A DNA stretch of 64,000 nt from Silene latifolia (taxonomy: Eukaryota; Streptophyta; Magnoliopsida; Caryophyllales; Caryophyllaceae): the NCBI RefSeq assembly GCF_048544455.1, contig NC_133538.1:39691969-39755968 (forward strand), in the 5' to 3' direction. Positions 24,341-36,358 of this stretch are shown here, piece after piece; the first letter of the stretch is position 1; each line of letters starts with the position of its first letter. The notes beneath the pieces were generated by a model. It saw only the letters and a list, made by a program, of their open reading frames with translations, did not search any database and had not been told where the DNA came from. The translations under genes were made by a program, and so were the position numbers.

Positions 24341-27300
24341 ATGGCTGGAAATAACGAAATCCCTATGCCTAGTGCCACACTTGGACGCGAGTCCTGGCTG
24401 AAAGCTTTCATAGACCACATGAATCAGTTCACACGTCTGAAAAATGACGGGTCCAATTTTGAAGACTAGGAGGCATCATTGCGGAATGCTGCCATTGCTG
24501 ACGGTAAGCTCAAGTACTTAATTCACCCAATACCGCCAAACCCAGGCCCAAATACAAGAGCTAACGAGACAGTTGCTTATAGTGACTTCGTTATGGAAGC
24601 GGGTGCGATAAAAAACGTACTCATTTTTGCAATGGAAACCAATTTGCAAAGACGCTTCATTGCCCAAGGTGGAAACAAGATTTTCACCACGCTCACTAAC
24701 GAGTTCTCAAAAGCACCGAGAATCGTTACTTATGAGCATACCTATCGCTTCTTTGATGCGAAATTCCAGAAGGGCCAACCGGTTAGCCCACACATTCTCA
24801 ACATGATTGAGAATGTCGAGAAATTGGAGGCACTTGATTGCAAAATCAGTGAGAGCATAGTCATTGACCGTATGCTTCATTCACTTCATGATGGTTTGGC
24901 TCTTTTTAGGGCAAATTACTACATGAATGACATGAAGAAAAGTCCTCATGAGCTACACTCACTTCTCGTACAGACCGAAAAGGATATGAAATTGAGTGGG
25001 AGCATGAAGCAAGATGTTCTCATGATTTCCAACAAGAATAAGGGTAAGGGCAAGGCTCATGGCGACCTAACTGTAGGAAAGCCAAAGTTTAAGAAGCCAG
25101 GAAACGGTAAGAGTGGGCCTGGTGAGACTAGTGGCTCATAAGGCAAGGCAAAGAGCAAGGGCAGTGACATTGAGTGCCACCATTGCCACAAGACTGGGCA
25201 TTGGAGGAGGAACTGTCCCGTGTACCGTGAGGACATAAAAGCAGGCCGTGTTACTCCCGTTGGTATGTCATCTTATATTCATATGATTGAGATTAACCAT
25301 GCAAGTTTCGGAACTTGGGTACTTGATACTGGTTGTGGTTCTCATCTGTGTAATCATTTGCAGGGCCTAAAGAACATCATACCTTTCGAAAAAGGTGATG
25401 TGGACCTGCGAGTCGGGAATGGAGCACGAGTTGCTGCAGTCTCGAAGGGAACATACGTAATCCAACTCCCAAGTGGTTTTGAGTTATATTTATATAACTG
25501 TTACTATGTACCCAATTTGTCTAAGAACATTATTTCTGTTTTCGTACTTGCTAAAGACGGTTTTTCATTTTCAATAAAGGATAATAGCTGTATTTTCTCT
25601 TTTAATGAAATGGTTTATGGCAAAGCAGTTTCTATGAATGGAATTTACATCTTAGATCAAACCACTGATATATTACATGTGAATAATAAGAAATTAAAGG
25701 TTGGTGACAAAGATCAAACTTACCTATGGCATTGTCGAATGGGACACATAAATGAAAAACGTGTAAAGAAACTCGTCGAGAATGGGACTATTCCCGCATT
25801 CGATTTTTCTACATTTGGCACGTGTGAATCATGTCTTATCGGCAAAATGACTCTAATTTTCTTCAAAGGTGTTAGAATGCGCGCTAGTGACCTATTAGGT
25901 CTCATACATACTGACGTATGTGGACCTATGTCAATTACCACAAAGAATGGCTATAGATATTTTATCACTTTTACGGACGATTTGAGTAGATACGGATATG
26001 TCTACTTAATGAAGCATAAAAGTGAGTCCTTTGAAAAATTCAAGGAATACCAGAATAAGGTTGAGAACCAACTGGGAAAAAAGGTTAAAGCACTCCGTTC
26101 AGATCGGGGTGGCGAATATCTTTCAAATGAGTTTGATCAACACCTTAAAGACTGCGGAATCGTTTTACAGTTAACTCCACCTGGAACACCTCAATTGAAT
26201 GGTGTGTCCGAATGGAGAAATCGAACATTACTTGATATGGTTCGAACCATGATGAGTCACATGGTAGTAGCTGATTCATTATGGGTTTTGCTCTTTAGTC
26301 AGCTGCTCTTATACTTAACCGAAGTCCGACTAAAGCTTTCGACAAGACTCCATATGAAATGTGGAGGGGAACGGTCCCCAACTTGTTCTTTATTCGGGTT
26401 TGGGGCTGCGAGGCTTATGTCAAGTGGAGACACGAGGATAAGCTCGGCCCACGATCGGTCAAGACATACTTTATTGGTTATCCAAAAGTAATGTTTGGTC
26501 ATTAATTCTATTCGCCTACCGAACATCGAGTTTTTGTTGCGGCTAGTGCAAAGTTCTTAGAGAAAGAATTTCTCGAGAACAAATCAAGTAATAGAACCTT
26601 CGAGCTGTCGGAGATTCCAGAACCAACAACCGAGGAACGGATGGAGGAAGTTGTTCCTCCAACTGATGATACGCTTAATATTCCTCAGGAACCTAGGAGG
26701 TCGGGTAGAGTCTCTAATCCTCCGGACAGATACATTGGTATGGTCTAGGAGAATGACGTTTTGCTCCTAGAGAGTAATGGACCCGCTACCTATAAAGGTG
26801 CCATAGCCTGTTCCGACTCAAAGCTATGGCTTGAAGCCAAGCAATCCGAGATGGACTCCATGTATGAGAATGACGTATGTGATCTTGTTGATTTACCTAA
26901 TAAGGTAAATCCTCTACAGTGCAAATGGCTTTACAAAATAAAGCATTCTGTAGACGCGCAACCAGATACCTATAAGGCATGACTAGGGGCAAAAGGTTTC
27001 ACTCAAGTGCACGAATTGCATTATGATGAAATTTTTGCACCCGTAGTTATGCTACGTTCCATTCGGATAATCTTAGCGATTTGCGCTTTTCATGACTATA
27101 AATTTGGCAAATGGATGTGAAAACCGCCATCTTAAACGGTTATTTGGAGGAAAAGTTGTACATGGTGCAACCCGAGGGTTTCATAGATCCTGAAAATCCT
27201 TAGATAGTGTGCAAGCTTAAGCGTTCCATTTATGGACTTAAGCAAGCTTCTCGGAGTTGGAATCATCGTTTCGACCAGGCGATAAAAGAGTATGGTTTCA

Positions 27301-28355
27301 CTCGATCGGTCGAGGAACCATGCTTATATATCAAGTCGAGTGGGAGCAAGATTATTTTCTTGATATTGTATGTCGATGACATACTCTTGATTGGGAATGA
27401 CATTCCTCTCTTATCTTCGGTTAAAGGATGGTTGAAGAACCATTTCTAGATGAAAGATCTGGGTGAGGCACAACGCATATTGGGAATCCGTATCTATCGA
27501 GATAGATCACGACGGATGTTATCACTTAGTCAGGAGTGTTATTTGGATAAGATCCTTGATAGGTTCAGCATGACCAACTCCAAGAAGGGGAACCTTCCAA
27601 TAACGTCTGGGATGCAGTTGAGCAAGTCTCAGTCACCCACAACACCTGAAGGGGTTGAACGCATGAGTCGTGTTCCTTATGCATCAGCCATAGGATCGAT
27701 CATGTATGCCATGATATGAACACGTCCAGACGTCGCATATGCATTGAGTATGACGAGTCGGTATCAACGCAATCCAGGTGAAACATACTGGATGGCTGTT
27801 AAAAACATCCTCAAGTACCTACGGAGGACTAAGGATTGGGTATTGACTTATGGAGGTGATACTAAGCTATGCGCAATCGGTTACGTAGATGCTAGCTTCC
27901 AAACGGATCGAGATGATTCAAAATCTCAGTCCGGGTTCGTTTTTACTCTTAATAGTGCTGCGGTCAGCTGGAAGAGTTTCAAAAAGGATGTTGTAGCAGA
28001 TTCTACTACTGAATCCGAGTACTATGCCACTTTGGAAGCAGCAAAGGAAGCTATATGGATGCGTCGATTCTTACAAGGACTATCCACAGTTCCTAGTTCA
28101 AATGACCCGATCACCATCTATTGTGACAATAGAGGTGCCATCTTCTAGGCTACGGAGCCAAAGTCTAGCAACAAGTCTAGACATGTACATCGGAAGGCTC
28201 ACCTAATTCGTGATTATGTGGAGCAAGAGGAGATAGTGATTGACAAGATAGCTTCAGATGACAACATCGTGGACCCTCTCACTAAACCGTTGAATTATGA
28301 TAAGCATGTAGGCCACGTTATTTCCATGGGAATTAAACGTGTTCCTGAGTTGTAG
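24341..28355 (+). pseudogene. Copia B gag-pol polyprotein, broken
   Basis: The gag starts at ATG 24341 (MAGNNEIPMPSATLGRESW). The CCHC knuckle is at 25175-25216 and the protease DTG at 25325-25333. An integrase zinc region (HCRMGH) lies near 25728. The integrase core carries DVCGPM and SDRGGEY. RT YVDD is intact at 27369-27380. RNase H continues to the stop at 28355. Stops: TAG 24467, TAA 25139, TAA 26503, TAG 26746, TGA 26980, TAG 27201, TAG 27447, TGA 27717, TAG 28146. Frameshifts lie near 26300 and 27105. Several stops fit C-to-T changes: one replaces a Trp codon seen in Copia A and two replace Gln codons. Confidence 0.92.
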
Positions 28356-29126
28356 TAGTTGATTATGAATTCGATACATTATCTTTTTCATATGCTATTT
28401 ATAATTTCATCGTTTTATTTCATATTTTGTTTTTCATGTGGATTGTACTGACAATATTGAATGCCACAAAGTGAACTTGATTACATTATATTTGGTTTGG
28501 TCCGTAATCGCCTACATGAGCTGATAACTCTGGCTATTATATTGTGCAGTCGATTGATGGTGGGTTCAACGAGCCATAAGTCAAACGGTTGACTTATCGA
28601 TCACAGATGCGAGATTATAATGATACCTCGTAGGACAATTTTTGTGACAACGTAATGGAGTCCTAAATGTTTAAAAACATTCGGTGCCAGGTCGTGGATT
28701 GGACGTCCATTGTGTTCCTAGAGTCGATTCTTTTGACTATCGGCTGTCTCTTGAGATTAAGGCAGTTTTTGGGTGACTTTGGTTTCTTTCTCATGGTCTG
28801 CCGTAAAAGGAGGCTAAGCAGATTGTTTCTGGGTCATTTCATACTGTGCTTATATCTGCAGGATTCGAGTTGAAGAAAATATCCAACCTTTATCAGGTTT
28901 AGTTATTTCCCAGGGCCACTCCAAGAGTTGTAACTGAAATGCATGGCCATGCTCGAATGATGATTCGTTTATCAGTTAAGTTACTCTCTAGTCGGGGAAA
29001 CCACTCTTGATATTGATCACTTGTAAAATACGACCTTTGTGAATACGGATTTTGCAAATTGTTTTACATTGAGTGGGAGAAATTTTAGGATATGAGAATC
29101 GGTTATCGCACATACACTTGTGAGGA
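28356..29126 (+). other. Copia B 3' non-coding region
   Basis: It is about 770 bases long. It shares patches with the Copia A tail, including the GGCCA...TGGCC stem at 28914-28918 and 28944-28948 and the AACCACTCT block near 29000. An upstream PPT-like tract GAGTGGGAGA lies at 29071-29080. No reading frame is conserved. Confidence 0.7.
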
Positions 29127-29136
29127 CAAGTGGGAG
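29127..29136 (+). other. Polypurine tract of Copia B
   Basis: CAAGTGGGAG lies two bases before the 3' LTR start. Confidence 0.8.
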
Positions 29137-29138
29137 TT

Positions 29139-30198
29139 TGTTGGAGCTTGTGTCCTCCACAATTAGTGTGATAACATTTATAAATCTCTTATAGGTTCAC
29201 AAGGGTATACTTCGAATTTTATCAGTTGATTAACGATTACTTAATAACGGTTGGCTTGCTAGAAAGTTTGACGTTATTATCATACTGATGGCGGTGATCA
29301 ACTGGTCCCTAAAAGTCACACCTAAAGGATGTGTTTGAGAGTTGTGATTGTATGAAAATATAATCATATTGATGCCTGACTAAAAGGTTAGTCCAAGTAT
29401 TTGACTAAACAGTTAGTCAATATGTTGATGAGACGATTATTTAATACAATTAAATAATATTAGTCCGAGACAATTAATCATTAATTCGTAAATTGAATAT
29501 AATATGTTATATTTAATTAATGTATATAATGTTAGCTTGAATGAATTAAGATGTTAATTCGTAATTAAACGTAACCAGTTATATTTAATTAGCTAATTAT
29601 AAATATGTCATATTTATAGTTAAAGTATATATTATACGAGATTGTCATTATAAATTATTACAAACCGGTATTAGTAAATCGACTGCAAGCTGTTGTGTGT
29701 AGACTTATTAATACGGAATAAAATAAATGACGATTTATAATTATACACATTTTATACATTTTTGGAATAACCGAAAATAAGGAGATTTTATCCTCATTTT
29801 AGGTTGTTGCCAAAAACCGAAATAAGAGCAAAAGGAGGAAGAAAAATCTTCCTCTAATACCCATTTCAGACGGTTTAAAGGGGTGAAAAGAGGAGTTTAT
29901 TTACTTACTTGTCTTTTAACCTAATTTGACCTAAAAGAACACAAAAACTCTAAAAATTAATTAGTGAATTTTGGGGATCTATTCTAGCAAGAACAAAGGC
30001 ATATCTCATATAATCTTGGGTGCAACGATTAGGCGAATATCATTGCGATATTGTTCTTAGGCCGATTTTGCTAGGACCGAAGGTTGATTCTTAATCCCTA
30101 TTCTTATTGTTTATGCAATTCATTTATGACTAGTTTTCATAGATTATAATTTCGTTATAATCCTTAATTTTAAGGGAAGTATACCGATATTTCCTACA
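29139..30198 (+). repeat. Copia B 3' LTR
   Basis: It is 1060 bp and about 3% different from 21235-22301, including loss of 12 bases near 29932. It is followed by ATTAG. Confidence 0.95.
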
Positions 30199-30203
30199 AT
30201 TAG
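30199..30203. repeat. Target site duplication ATTAG (right)
   Basis: Second copy of the Copia B duplication; see 21230-21234. Confidence 0.95.
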
Positions 30204-30584
30204 GGCTTGGTTACATACTAATGTTGGATGTTCATCATAATTTGTGATGGGTAAGTGGATTTGGCATCATGATATTACTTAGTTGCATTATAAGATGAAT
30301 TGAGAAGTTTGTCAATTGATTAGTTGGTTTATTGGTAAACATGTGGATTCTTGTCATAGGATGATTTATTATTGTGTGGAAAGTCTTATTGGCTTATTGT
30401 GCATATTTGTGGATGTTGGAGGCGGTGAGTGGAGGATCTGAGAGTATTATGTTTGGTTGTTGTTGAGGCGACGTAAGGCGGTTGGAAAATCGTCTTACGC
30501 TTGGGTCGCCTCTTGGAGCTTCCCACTCCAAGAGGGACGTGCACATTAATTATTTGAGTTTGAAGGGACTCGTGTGGTTGAGGC
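30204..30584 (+). mobile_element. Ty3-type LTR remnant, right part
   Basis: Continuation of the LTR at 20467-21234 after Copia B. The TTCCCACTCCAAGAGGGACG segment near 30518 matches the remnant at 18061-19192. It stops at 30584, where a Tat-like LTR begins with TGTAGATACCC. Confidence 0.6.
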
Positions 30585-31109
30585 TGTAGATACCCAGTAT
30601 CTGCACCTTCTAAAAAACACCCGATGATGATCGGACTACAACGTGTTTTGGTATGCGTGCATGGATTGGTAATACATGATACGGTTTAATGCATTATTTG
30701 GATATGAAAAATAATTTCCAAAAATGGTTTTCTAACTTCATTTGCATTAAAACAACACTATGTAGAGTTAAAACCGACTCCAGACCCAAAACCGACTCAG
30801 AAACCCGCAACCCGAGTCAACCTGAGTCAACCCAAGTCTTAAACATAAAAAATAATGCCATGAATGGATTTATCATGCCATGTGCATTAAAATGACATTA
30901 ATTAGAGTCAAAACCGATACCGGGCCCAAAACCGACTCAAAATTCAAATCCCGACTCAACACGAATCAAATCCGAGTCAAGCACAAATACCCACCTCAAG
31001 TAACACCTAAATATCACTCCACAACCATCTTACACGACATCATAGTGAACACCACAAATTAAACCAACCAAACATTAGATAGAGGAAAAGCCACGTCCAA
31101 ATTGAAAAG

Positions 31110-31172
31110 GACAGGACACCTCATTGGTGTGCAGCATGGCTCGCGCCTCTTTAGGTTCCTCCTTAGCCTCCA
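31110..31172 (+). other. Hairpin module 1 of Tat-like LTR (U3)
   Basis: CACC-TCATT-GGTG is followed by the shared core GGCTCGCGCC and a weak CCT...AGG stem. It lies about 530-590 bases from the LTR start, just upstream of the TATA box. Confidence 0.45.
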
Positions 31173-31207
31173 AGCAAACTAAACCAACCTACCACCCCAA
31201 ATTTCTC

Positions 31208-31215
31208 TATAAATA
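31208..31215 (+). promoter_or_regulatory. TATA box of Tat-like LTR
   Basis: TATAAATA, about 620 bases into the LTR. The minus-strand Tat LTR has TATAAATAG about 750 bases into it. Confidence 0.6.
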
Positions 31216-31687
31216 ACCCCTCATATGCACCTCTCTAGGTACGTGAGTGTTCCGCCCCTGCACCTCTTTCTTAAACTTCTAGACCTCTCGACTTACTAAG
31301 TCAAAAAATCGACACGTGTTTTTGACCTACCGATCAAAAACACAAGCCTTACACATTTTGTTTGGTACCGTCGCCATGCATTCGACCGACCCATTCGGCC
31401 AACTCAACATTAATCAACATATTTTCAGACAACATATTTTCAACATATTTTCAAAACAAAATCCTTTTTTAAGACACTCTTTTAAACTCATTTTGATCCC
31501 GAGTAGTCGCATAACGAGAAAACCGTCTCATTAGTCATCTACCTCGCAAACATCATAACATGTAAGTTTGAGGGTGTAAATATTCTACTTATTTCATGTT
31601 TTTACTGTTTTATGAGTGTATAAGCATGAACAATGCATAACACGATTCAAAACATAGAAAGAACGAGCCAAAACCGGATTTTAGTCT

Positions 31688-31745
31688 GAGACAGGGGCTC
31701 CTTATGCCCCCCTGACTCGCGCCCCAATGGGCCTCTCAGACTGAA
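31688..31745 (+). other. Hairpin module 2 of Tat-like LTR
   Basis: GGGGC-TCCTTAT-GCCCC, then the core CTCGCGCC, then GCCC-CAAT-GGGC. It lies about 1.1 kb into the LTR and would be transcribed. Confidence 0.5.
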
Positions 31746-32392
31746 ATCCAAACGTGTTTGTGTTCGTCTTTCCGCAACATTTTCCTTTTATTTTTCTTTA
31801 TTTTCTATTACGGTTTTTTCCATTTTAATTTATTTTCTTATGACAATTTTTAGCCACTACCGAAATCATCCTTGGTCCTTTATACCATGACGGTTTATTC
31901 CGTGACTCGATGATATTATTGGTTAATTACAAATTAATGGCTATTGTAACACCTTTTTCTTTTGCTTAACATTTTTCCTCACTTGTTCAGATTTTCAAGC
32001 ATTTTAGTCATATTCATAATCATCCTTGATTCCTTATACCACGTCGGTTTAATCCCGAGTACGATAAAATATGTTGACTAATTACAAATAATTGAACTTA
32101 ACATAATTAGTTCATATCAAGCATTTTTCTTTCACTTTTATATCATTTTATTTTCATCTTTATCTTGACCATATCCTCCTTGGTAAGGGAAGGGTGGTAT
32201 TGCATAGCGTATTGTACCAACAGCTTTCCTATGGAGAACTTTCCAATCCTTGTCAATTACACCGGTGGGAATTTCTTTACTTGTTATGGGTTCCTATCCT
32301 GTCTCAGCGGAAGGTCCCCTCTTTTGTTAAACTTAAAAAGGAAGCCTAGACCCTTAGAGTGATTCAGTTGATACAGAGGTTCGCTTGAAGTT

Positions 32393-32404
32393 GGGGGGGG
32401 GGGG
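32393..32404 (+). repeat. G12 homopolymer
   Basis: Twelve consecutive G residues inside the mitochondrial-like block. Confidence 0.9.
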
Positions 32405-34771
32405 TGTGCTGCCCTTATATTATATAGCCGGGCTCTTCCCGGGAATGTGGGATGCCTAACTGGGCACCGACAGCTATTGCTGGAGAAGTCTCTGGAGCAG
32501 CTCTATCATCTTTGTAAAGGAGCAGCCCGAGGAGACGGGTGTGGACTTGCTAACGTAGTCAGCCATAACAATCGACCAACTCCTCTCGGGAAAACTAAAC
32601 TTTGTACTTGCTTTTTGGCCAGTCATTTCTTGCCTTAAGCTCTTTTGTTGAGTGCGCGATCATGACAGGACTCGAGGAAGAAGCCCCGACAGAGGCGAAA
32701 AAGGCAACAATTCCAGAGACGGTTGACCGAGCGGAACGAGTGAAGTGAAACGACTAGGTTAGTGAAGGAAGCTACTCGACTGGTCGGTTCGACTGGACGG
32801 CTAAGGAGAGAGGGTCAAAGGCGCATGCTCTCCTCTCTTAGCTTCCTCTCCCGTAACTAGAGCCAGCTTCTTCCCCCCTTGCTATGCTAGCCCAACAACC
32901 CAAACACATGGAGCATCTATTAACGCAGGAAAGACATTCTCTTATAAGCCGTGCAAATGATGTTTCGTCCTGATACGCCATAAAACTTCAACTTTAGTCT
33001 TTTATATGTTTGAAGGTCTCTCCCCTGCTTGAATTCCAGCAAAGTGTACCCTTTCGTTCTTTCCATCAAATTATAGCTGTCCAACTAGGCCTTCACTCGT
33101 AACCTCCTCTGCCACTGATAGAGTCCCCTACACTGATAGAGTCCCCTCCACCTGTTCCAGCTGTCTCTCCAATTTTCTACTACTAAGTAGCACTTCGGCT
33201 ATTCAATCATAGAATCTATTCCAATCAAAGCCCTTTATTGACACCTAGCCTAACCCGATAAGACGACTTTAGTCTTAAGATTAGCTGAACATGGGATAGA
33301 GGATTGGCCCTTTAGGCACTCGAGTGCCCCTATCCTTTCTCCAGGGTTTGCACTAACTCAAGTGGTTACCTGTGCCCTATCAATTATAGAGATAGGCTCG
33401 CCTTTACAGACCTCTCACACCCAGTATCTTCGGGGTAAGCCTGCTACGCAGCCAGCCCCCGGAAGGAAGATTTAGATTTGAGAGCTCTTTTTCCGCTGCT
33501 CGGGGCAAATGCCCTTGGTTTTCCTGGGATTAACGGGAGAAAGTCCGATTCTGTGATTGCCCTTGTGGCGCAGTTGAGTCTCGTGGGCCTGTTCCGGATT
33601 TTGATGACTACCTGAATACCCTACTGTGACTATGAGCAGCCTAGACATTTTTGCATTTATCCTTTGTTCGTTCTTTGTTCTCTCTTTTTCAGCGAAAACT
33701 CTAATTTGTTTAAGCGGAGCATAGCAATTGAAGCGGACTGCATTCCCATCCGTGTTGCAACTGATTCGGTAAGCTACGTGTCCGGTGCACGGAGAACTGC
33801 CTTCGGTCCCCAAACTGAGCGAAAGCAGAGCTAGGCTAGTCTAGTACGCCTCTTATAAAGAGTTCTTGCATGCCCCGCCTCGAAACTTACAATCTCAAAT
33901 ATCTCTCGACGCCGAGAATTTCTTATGTGCCCAGGTTCGGCTAGTATCTTCCCCACCTTTTAGTGTTCTGGGCAATAAAGAAACCCGAAATAAATCCCTC
34001 GGGTCATGGTCGAGGTCTAAATAGCCCTTACCGGGTGAGCAAACAACGGTTACCTTTGACTATAGTTCAATCTCAGGCTCAGACCGTGGCATACAACCGA
34101 AATGAATCCCGCCAGATAGCCACCCCGATCCAGTGACAGACAGAAAAGAGAGTTAGACGGGCCTGCTGATAATGCTGGGTGAGGCAGGGATACTCGTTCT
34201 CAGGTCAGATAAAGGTCTGGCCCGGGGTGAATTCTCTTCAACAGCCCAAGGACTTGGAGCACATCTTTTGTAGTTGACTGCTTTTGTGGTGGGAGAAGCC
34301 CAGAACTGAAGGAGAGATAAATGGGACGCGCATTCACAAACCGGCGAGTTCAGGGACAGGGGCGCCAAAGGCAAAAGCAAATTCCACTCTCGCTTCCCCA
34401 GCCGTTCCCAAGCACTCATAAAGGGAGAATCCTTCACTAAGACTAATAGGTGGGGCTTCGCGCCTCCTTTTTCCCTTTCTACCTCTCATTTGCGTAAAGC
34501 TCCAGGAGAAGTTGGCTCTACCCCGACCGTTAAGTCTAACAAGCGAAAAACTTGAAGAAAGGGGGCGCGCTAGCTGCCGGCTGGGCCATCTTGTCGGGCG
34601 GCGTGACTGGTCCCCTATTCTTAGTACATCTCCTTGCCAAATTGACTCATAGCTGGCTCAACCGACATTCTTGGAAAACAATCGACTCGAGGGGCCGGAG
34701 GAGAATTGGCCATTCAGCGAGGACACAAAAAAGAGTTTAAATGCGAGGAAGACCTTATCCTATGTACATAT

Positions 34772-34837
34772 TCTAGGGACAATTTTACATATTTCTGCCA
34801 AATCTCTCTATTCTTAAGTACGGCTGGTACCATTTCG
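34772..34837 (+). pseudogene. nad2: Fragment of mitochondrial NADH dehydrogenase subunit 2 gene
   Basis: Twenty-two codons read SRDNFTYFCQISLFLSTAGTIS. From memory this closely resembles a segment of plant nad2 (complex I, inner mitochondrial membrane) encoded in its second exon. Similarity starts and stops abruptly. The same frame runs on for about 30 codons downstream and 20 upstream without nad2 similarity, so this is a chimeric junction of the sort produced by mitochondrial recombination. It is far too short to be functional. A database alignment would settle the identity. Confidence 0.75.
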
Positions 34838-35539
34838 GGAGGTTCCATTCCATACTTCATTATCATGCTTGCTCTGGAGGGAAGATCTTGTCCCTTGTTC
34901 GTAGATTACCGCCTAAATAGGAATTTATAGGACAATTTCAACCGGATCAAGCAAGGGTTTCAAGAAAAGGTAATTCACGTAATGGCACTAGCCAGTTGTC
35001 CCTCGGTCAAGAAGTTCTAGAAAAAACGAAAGACCTGACGTTGCATAATGATTCAAACACTTTGTCGCATCTCTTCGATACGGATACAGTAACGATCATA
35101 GCGATCTCCTCCTGTTGGAAAAAGAAAGCAGCTGCAATACGGAATTGTCTTCTTCTTTCTCTTCTCAATGCTGCTTGCTATGCGGGGAAGCTTGCTTTGC
35201 CCATTCTCTACTGCAGATACTGTAGTTGGCCTATGAGATGAATGATCAATCCCTATTTTCATCATCATTGGGCCTCTCCCACCACAAACGCAGTCAATAA
35301 CGTGTGCTTGAGGGTGGATAATGTTATAGGGGGTAACATATATGCCATGTCGATTTAATTCGAGTACGATGATGAAATGGTTAAGCATACACATTTTAAA
35401 TTTTTATTTGTAAACTATACTTTTCAAACTTGCAAATCCGACATCGAATATTACTAATACAGTAATAATTATTCTGAGTCACGCAAACGATATTCGCAAA
35501 CATTTAACACAAAAGCGATTTTTTCCAACCTTTTAAACA

Positions 35540-35668
35540 ACCAGGAGACGCCCCTTGGGTCACCTCATGGCTCGTGCCCCAAGAGGCCGTCTGTTTTCAC
35601 ATATCAAAACCTGGGCAAAGCCCTTTGCATCGCCCTGTGGCTCGCGCCCCTATGGGGCTGCCTGGCGC
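35540..35668 (+). other. Hairpin module 3 of Tat-like LTR
   Basis: Two units. Each has a variable stem, a shared core GGCTCG(T/C)GCCCC and a second stem. Clear stems are GGGC-AAA-GCCC near 35614 and GCCCC-TAT-GGGGC near 35645. Confidence 0.5.
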
Positions 35669-36353
35669 TATTCTGCTTCGTTTCAGCACTTGTCTTGGAC
35701 GATCTTGACTTCGGTTAACTCGAATGCGTGACGGATCAGATTGACAAGTTTACATTTCACATTTTACACTTTATCATTTAAACACATTTCTTTTTCAAAC
35801 AAATGGATCGTGTTAAGCGCCATAATCCAAATTTTGTAAATGGATGTTTAATTTCCGTTTTCACATGCAAATCAATCTAAATACAACCTCGACACCAATT
35901 TCTTGATAATTGCAAAAAAAACTGACATAACAAATTGTCACATGTTAGGTTAAACTTGTGGATGCACATTCATGCATTTTACCTGTTTGATCAACTTTTG
36001 CACTTAAACAACCACGATCGATTAGTAGAGGCCACTAACGCGGGTGGGATTGGGTGTTCGATTAAAGAGCTTCCCAAAACGTACCCTCACCCTTTACTCA
36101 GAACCTTTGGATAGTGGACGACCTTATCCATGGCAACGAGAGTCATTCTAGCGATATAATGCTAAAGGGGGACGAGTCCTTATCTTTAGTACCTATGTCA
36201 AGCACTGCTTTTTTCTTCGTTTGACCGGGGTACAAAGTGGATTCGAACGGTTTTCAAGTATTCCATAATTGCTTACTGGTGACTCCAAACATCTCTGCAT
36301 CGTTTTGAGACCTTCATTGAGACGAAAGCAACCGATCTAAAGCGATCCAGTCG

Positions 36354-36358
36354 AAAGC
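36354..36358. repeat. Possible Athila-1 target duplication AAAGC (left copy only)
   Basis: AAAGC precedes the Athila-1 LTR. The right copy would be beyond the window, so this is unconfirmed. Confidence 0.35.

Larger units (their letters stand above)
21235..30198 (+). mobile_element. Copia B: structurally complete Ty1/copia retrotransposon
   Basis: The element is 8964 bp with LTRs of 1067 and 1060 bp (TGTTGGAGC...TTTCCTACA), TSD ATTAG, an initiator-Met type PBS, gag-pol in Copia order and a PPT. About 35 differences, including a 12 bp indel, separate the LTRs (roughly 3%). It is therefore older than Copia A but much younger than the outer Copia. It belongs to the same lineage as Copia A by protein similarity, but the LTR and leader are largely different. 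Its frame carries at least nine stops and two frameshifts. It inserted into a Ty3-type LTR remnant. Confidence 0.95.
30585..32164 (+). mobile_element. Tat-like Ty3 LTR, plus strand, left part
   Basis: It starts TGTAGATACCCAGTATCTG. A TATA box lies at 31208-31215. Hairpin-rich GC patches lie at 31110-31172 and 31688-31745. Two diverged copies of an approximately 150 bp unit start near 31868 and 32022. The right part of the same LTR resumes near 35331. That part aligns with the end region of the minus-strand Tat LTR (reverse complement of about 41430-41760), which supports the Tat assignment. No internal region of this element is in the window because Athila-1 interrupts it before its end. Confidence 0.65.
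32165..35330. other. Mitochondrial-like DNA block inside the Tat-like LTR
   Basis: Composition changes abruptly from AT-rich transposon to balanced, GC-richer sequence of the kind found between plant mitochondrial genes. It contains one recognisable mitochondrial coding piece (nad2-like, 34772-34837) and no transposon motif. The left edge near 32165 is sharp. The right edge lies between about 35240 and 35330, because LTR-like sequence related to 32022-32100 resumes near 35335. Apart from the nad2 piece I recognise no gene; frames such as 33472-33813 (minus) and 34552-34740 match nothing I know. A nuclear insertion of mitochondrial DNA is the simplest reading. Confidence 0.7.
35331..36358 (+). 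mobile_element. Tat-like Ty3 LTR, plus strand, right part
   Basis: It continues the LTR from 32164 after the mitochondrial-like block. It carries hairpin module 3 (35540-35668). From GATTAGTAGAGGCC (36021) it aligns with the reverse complement of 41730-41440 in the other Tat LTR, including CCCTCACCCTTTACT and the PBS-like GGTGACTCC near 36280. It breaks off at 36358, where Athila-1 begins, roughly 100 bases short of the expected LTR end. Confidence 0.65.

Noticed and set aside
33472..33813. 113-codon minus-strand frame in the mitochondrial-like block
   Set aside because: No domain recognised. Plant mitochondrial spacer often has frames of this size, so I do not call a gene.
32165..35330. Chloroplast origin for the foreign-looking block
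   Set aside because: I recognise no plastid gene, tRNA or rRNA piece, while the only readable fragment resembles mitochondrial nad2.
30585..36358. Hammerhead-type ribozyme (retrozyme) in the hairpin-rich LTR
   Set aside because: The CTGATGA...GAAA core required for a hammerhead was not found near the hairpins.
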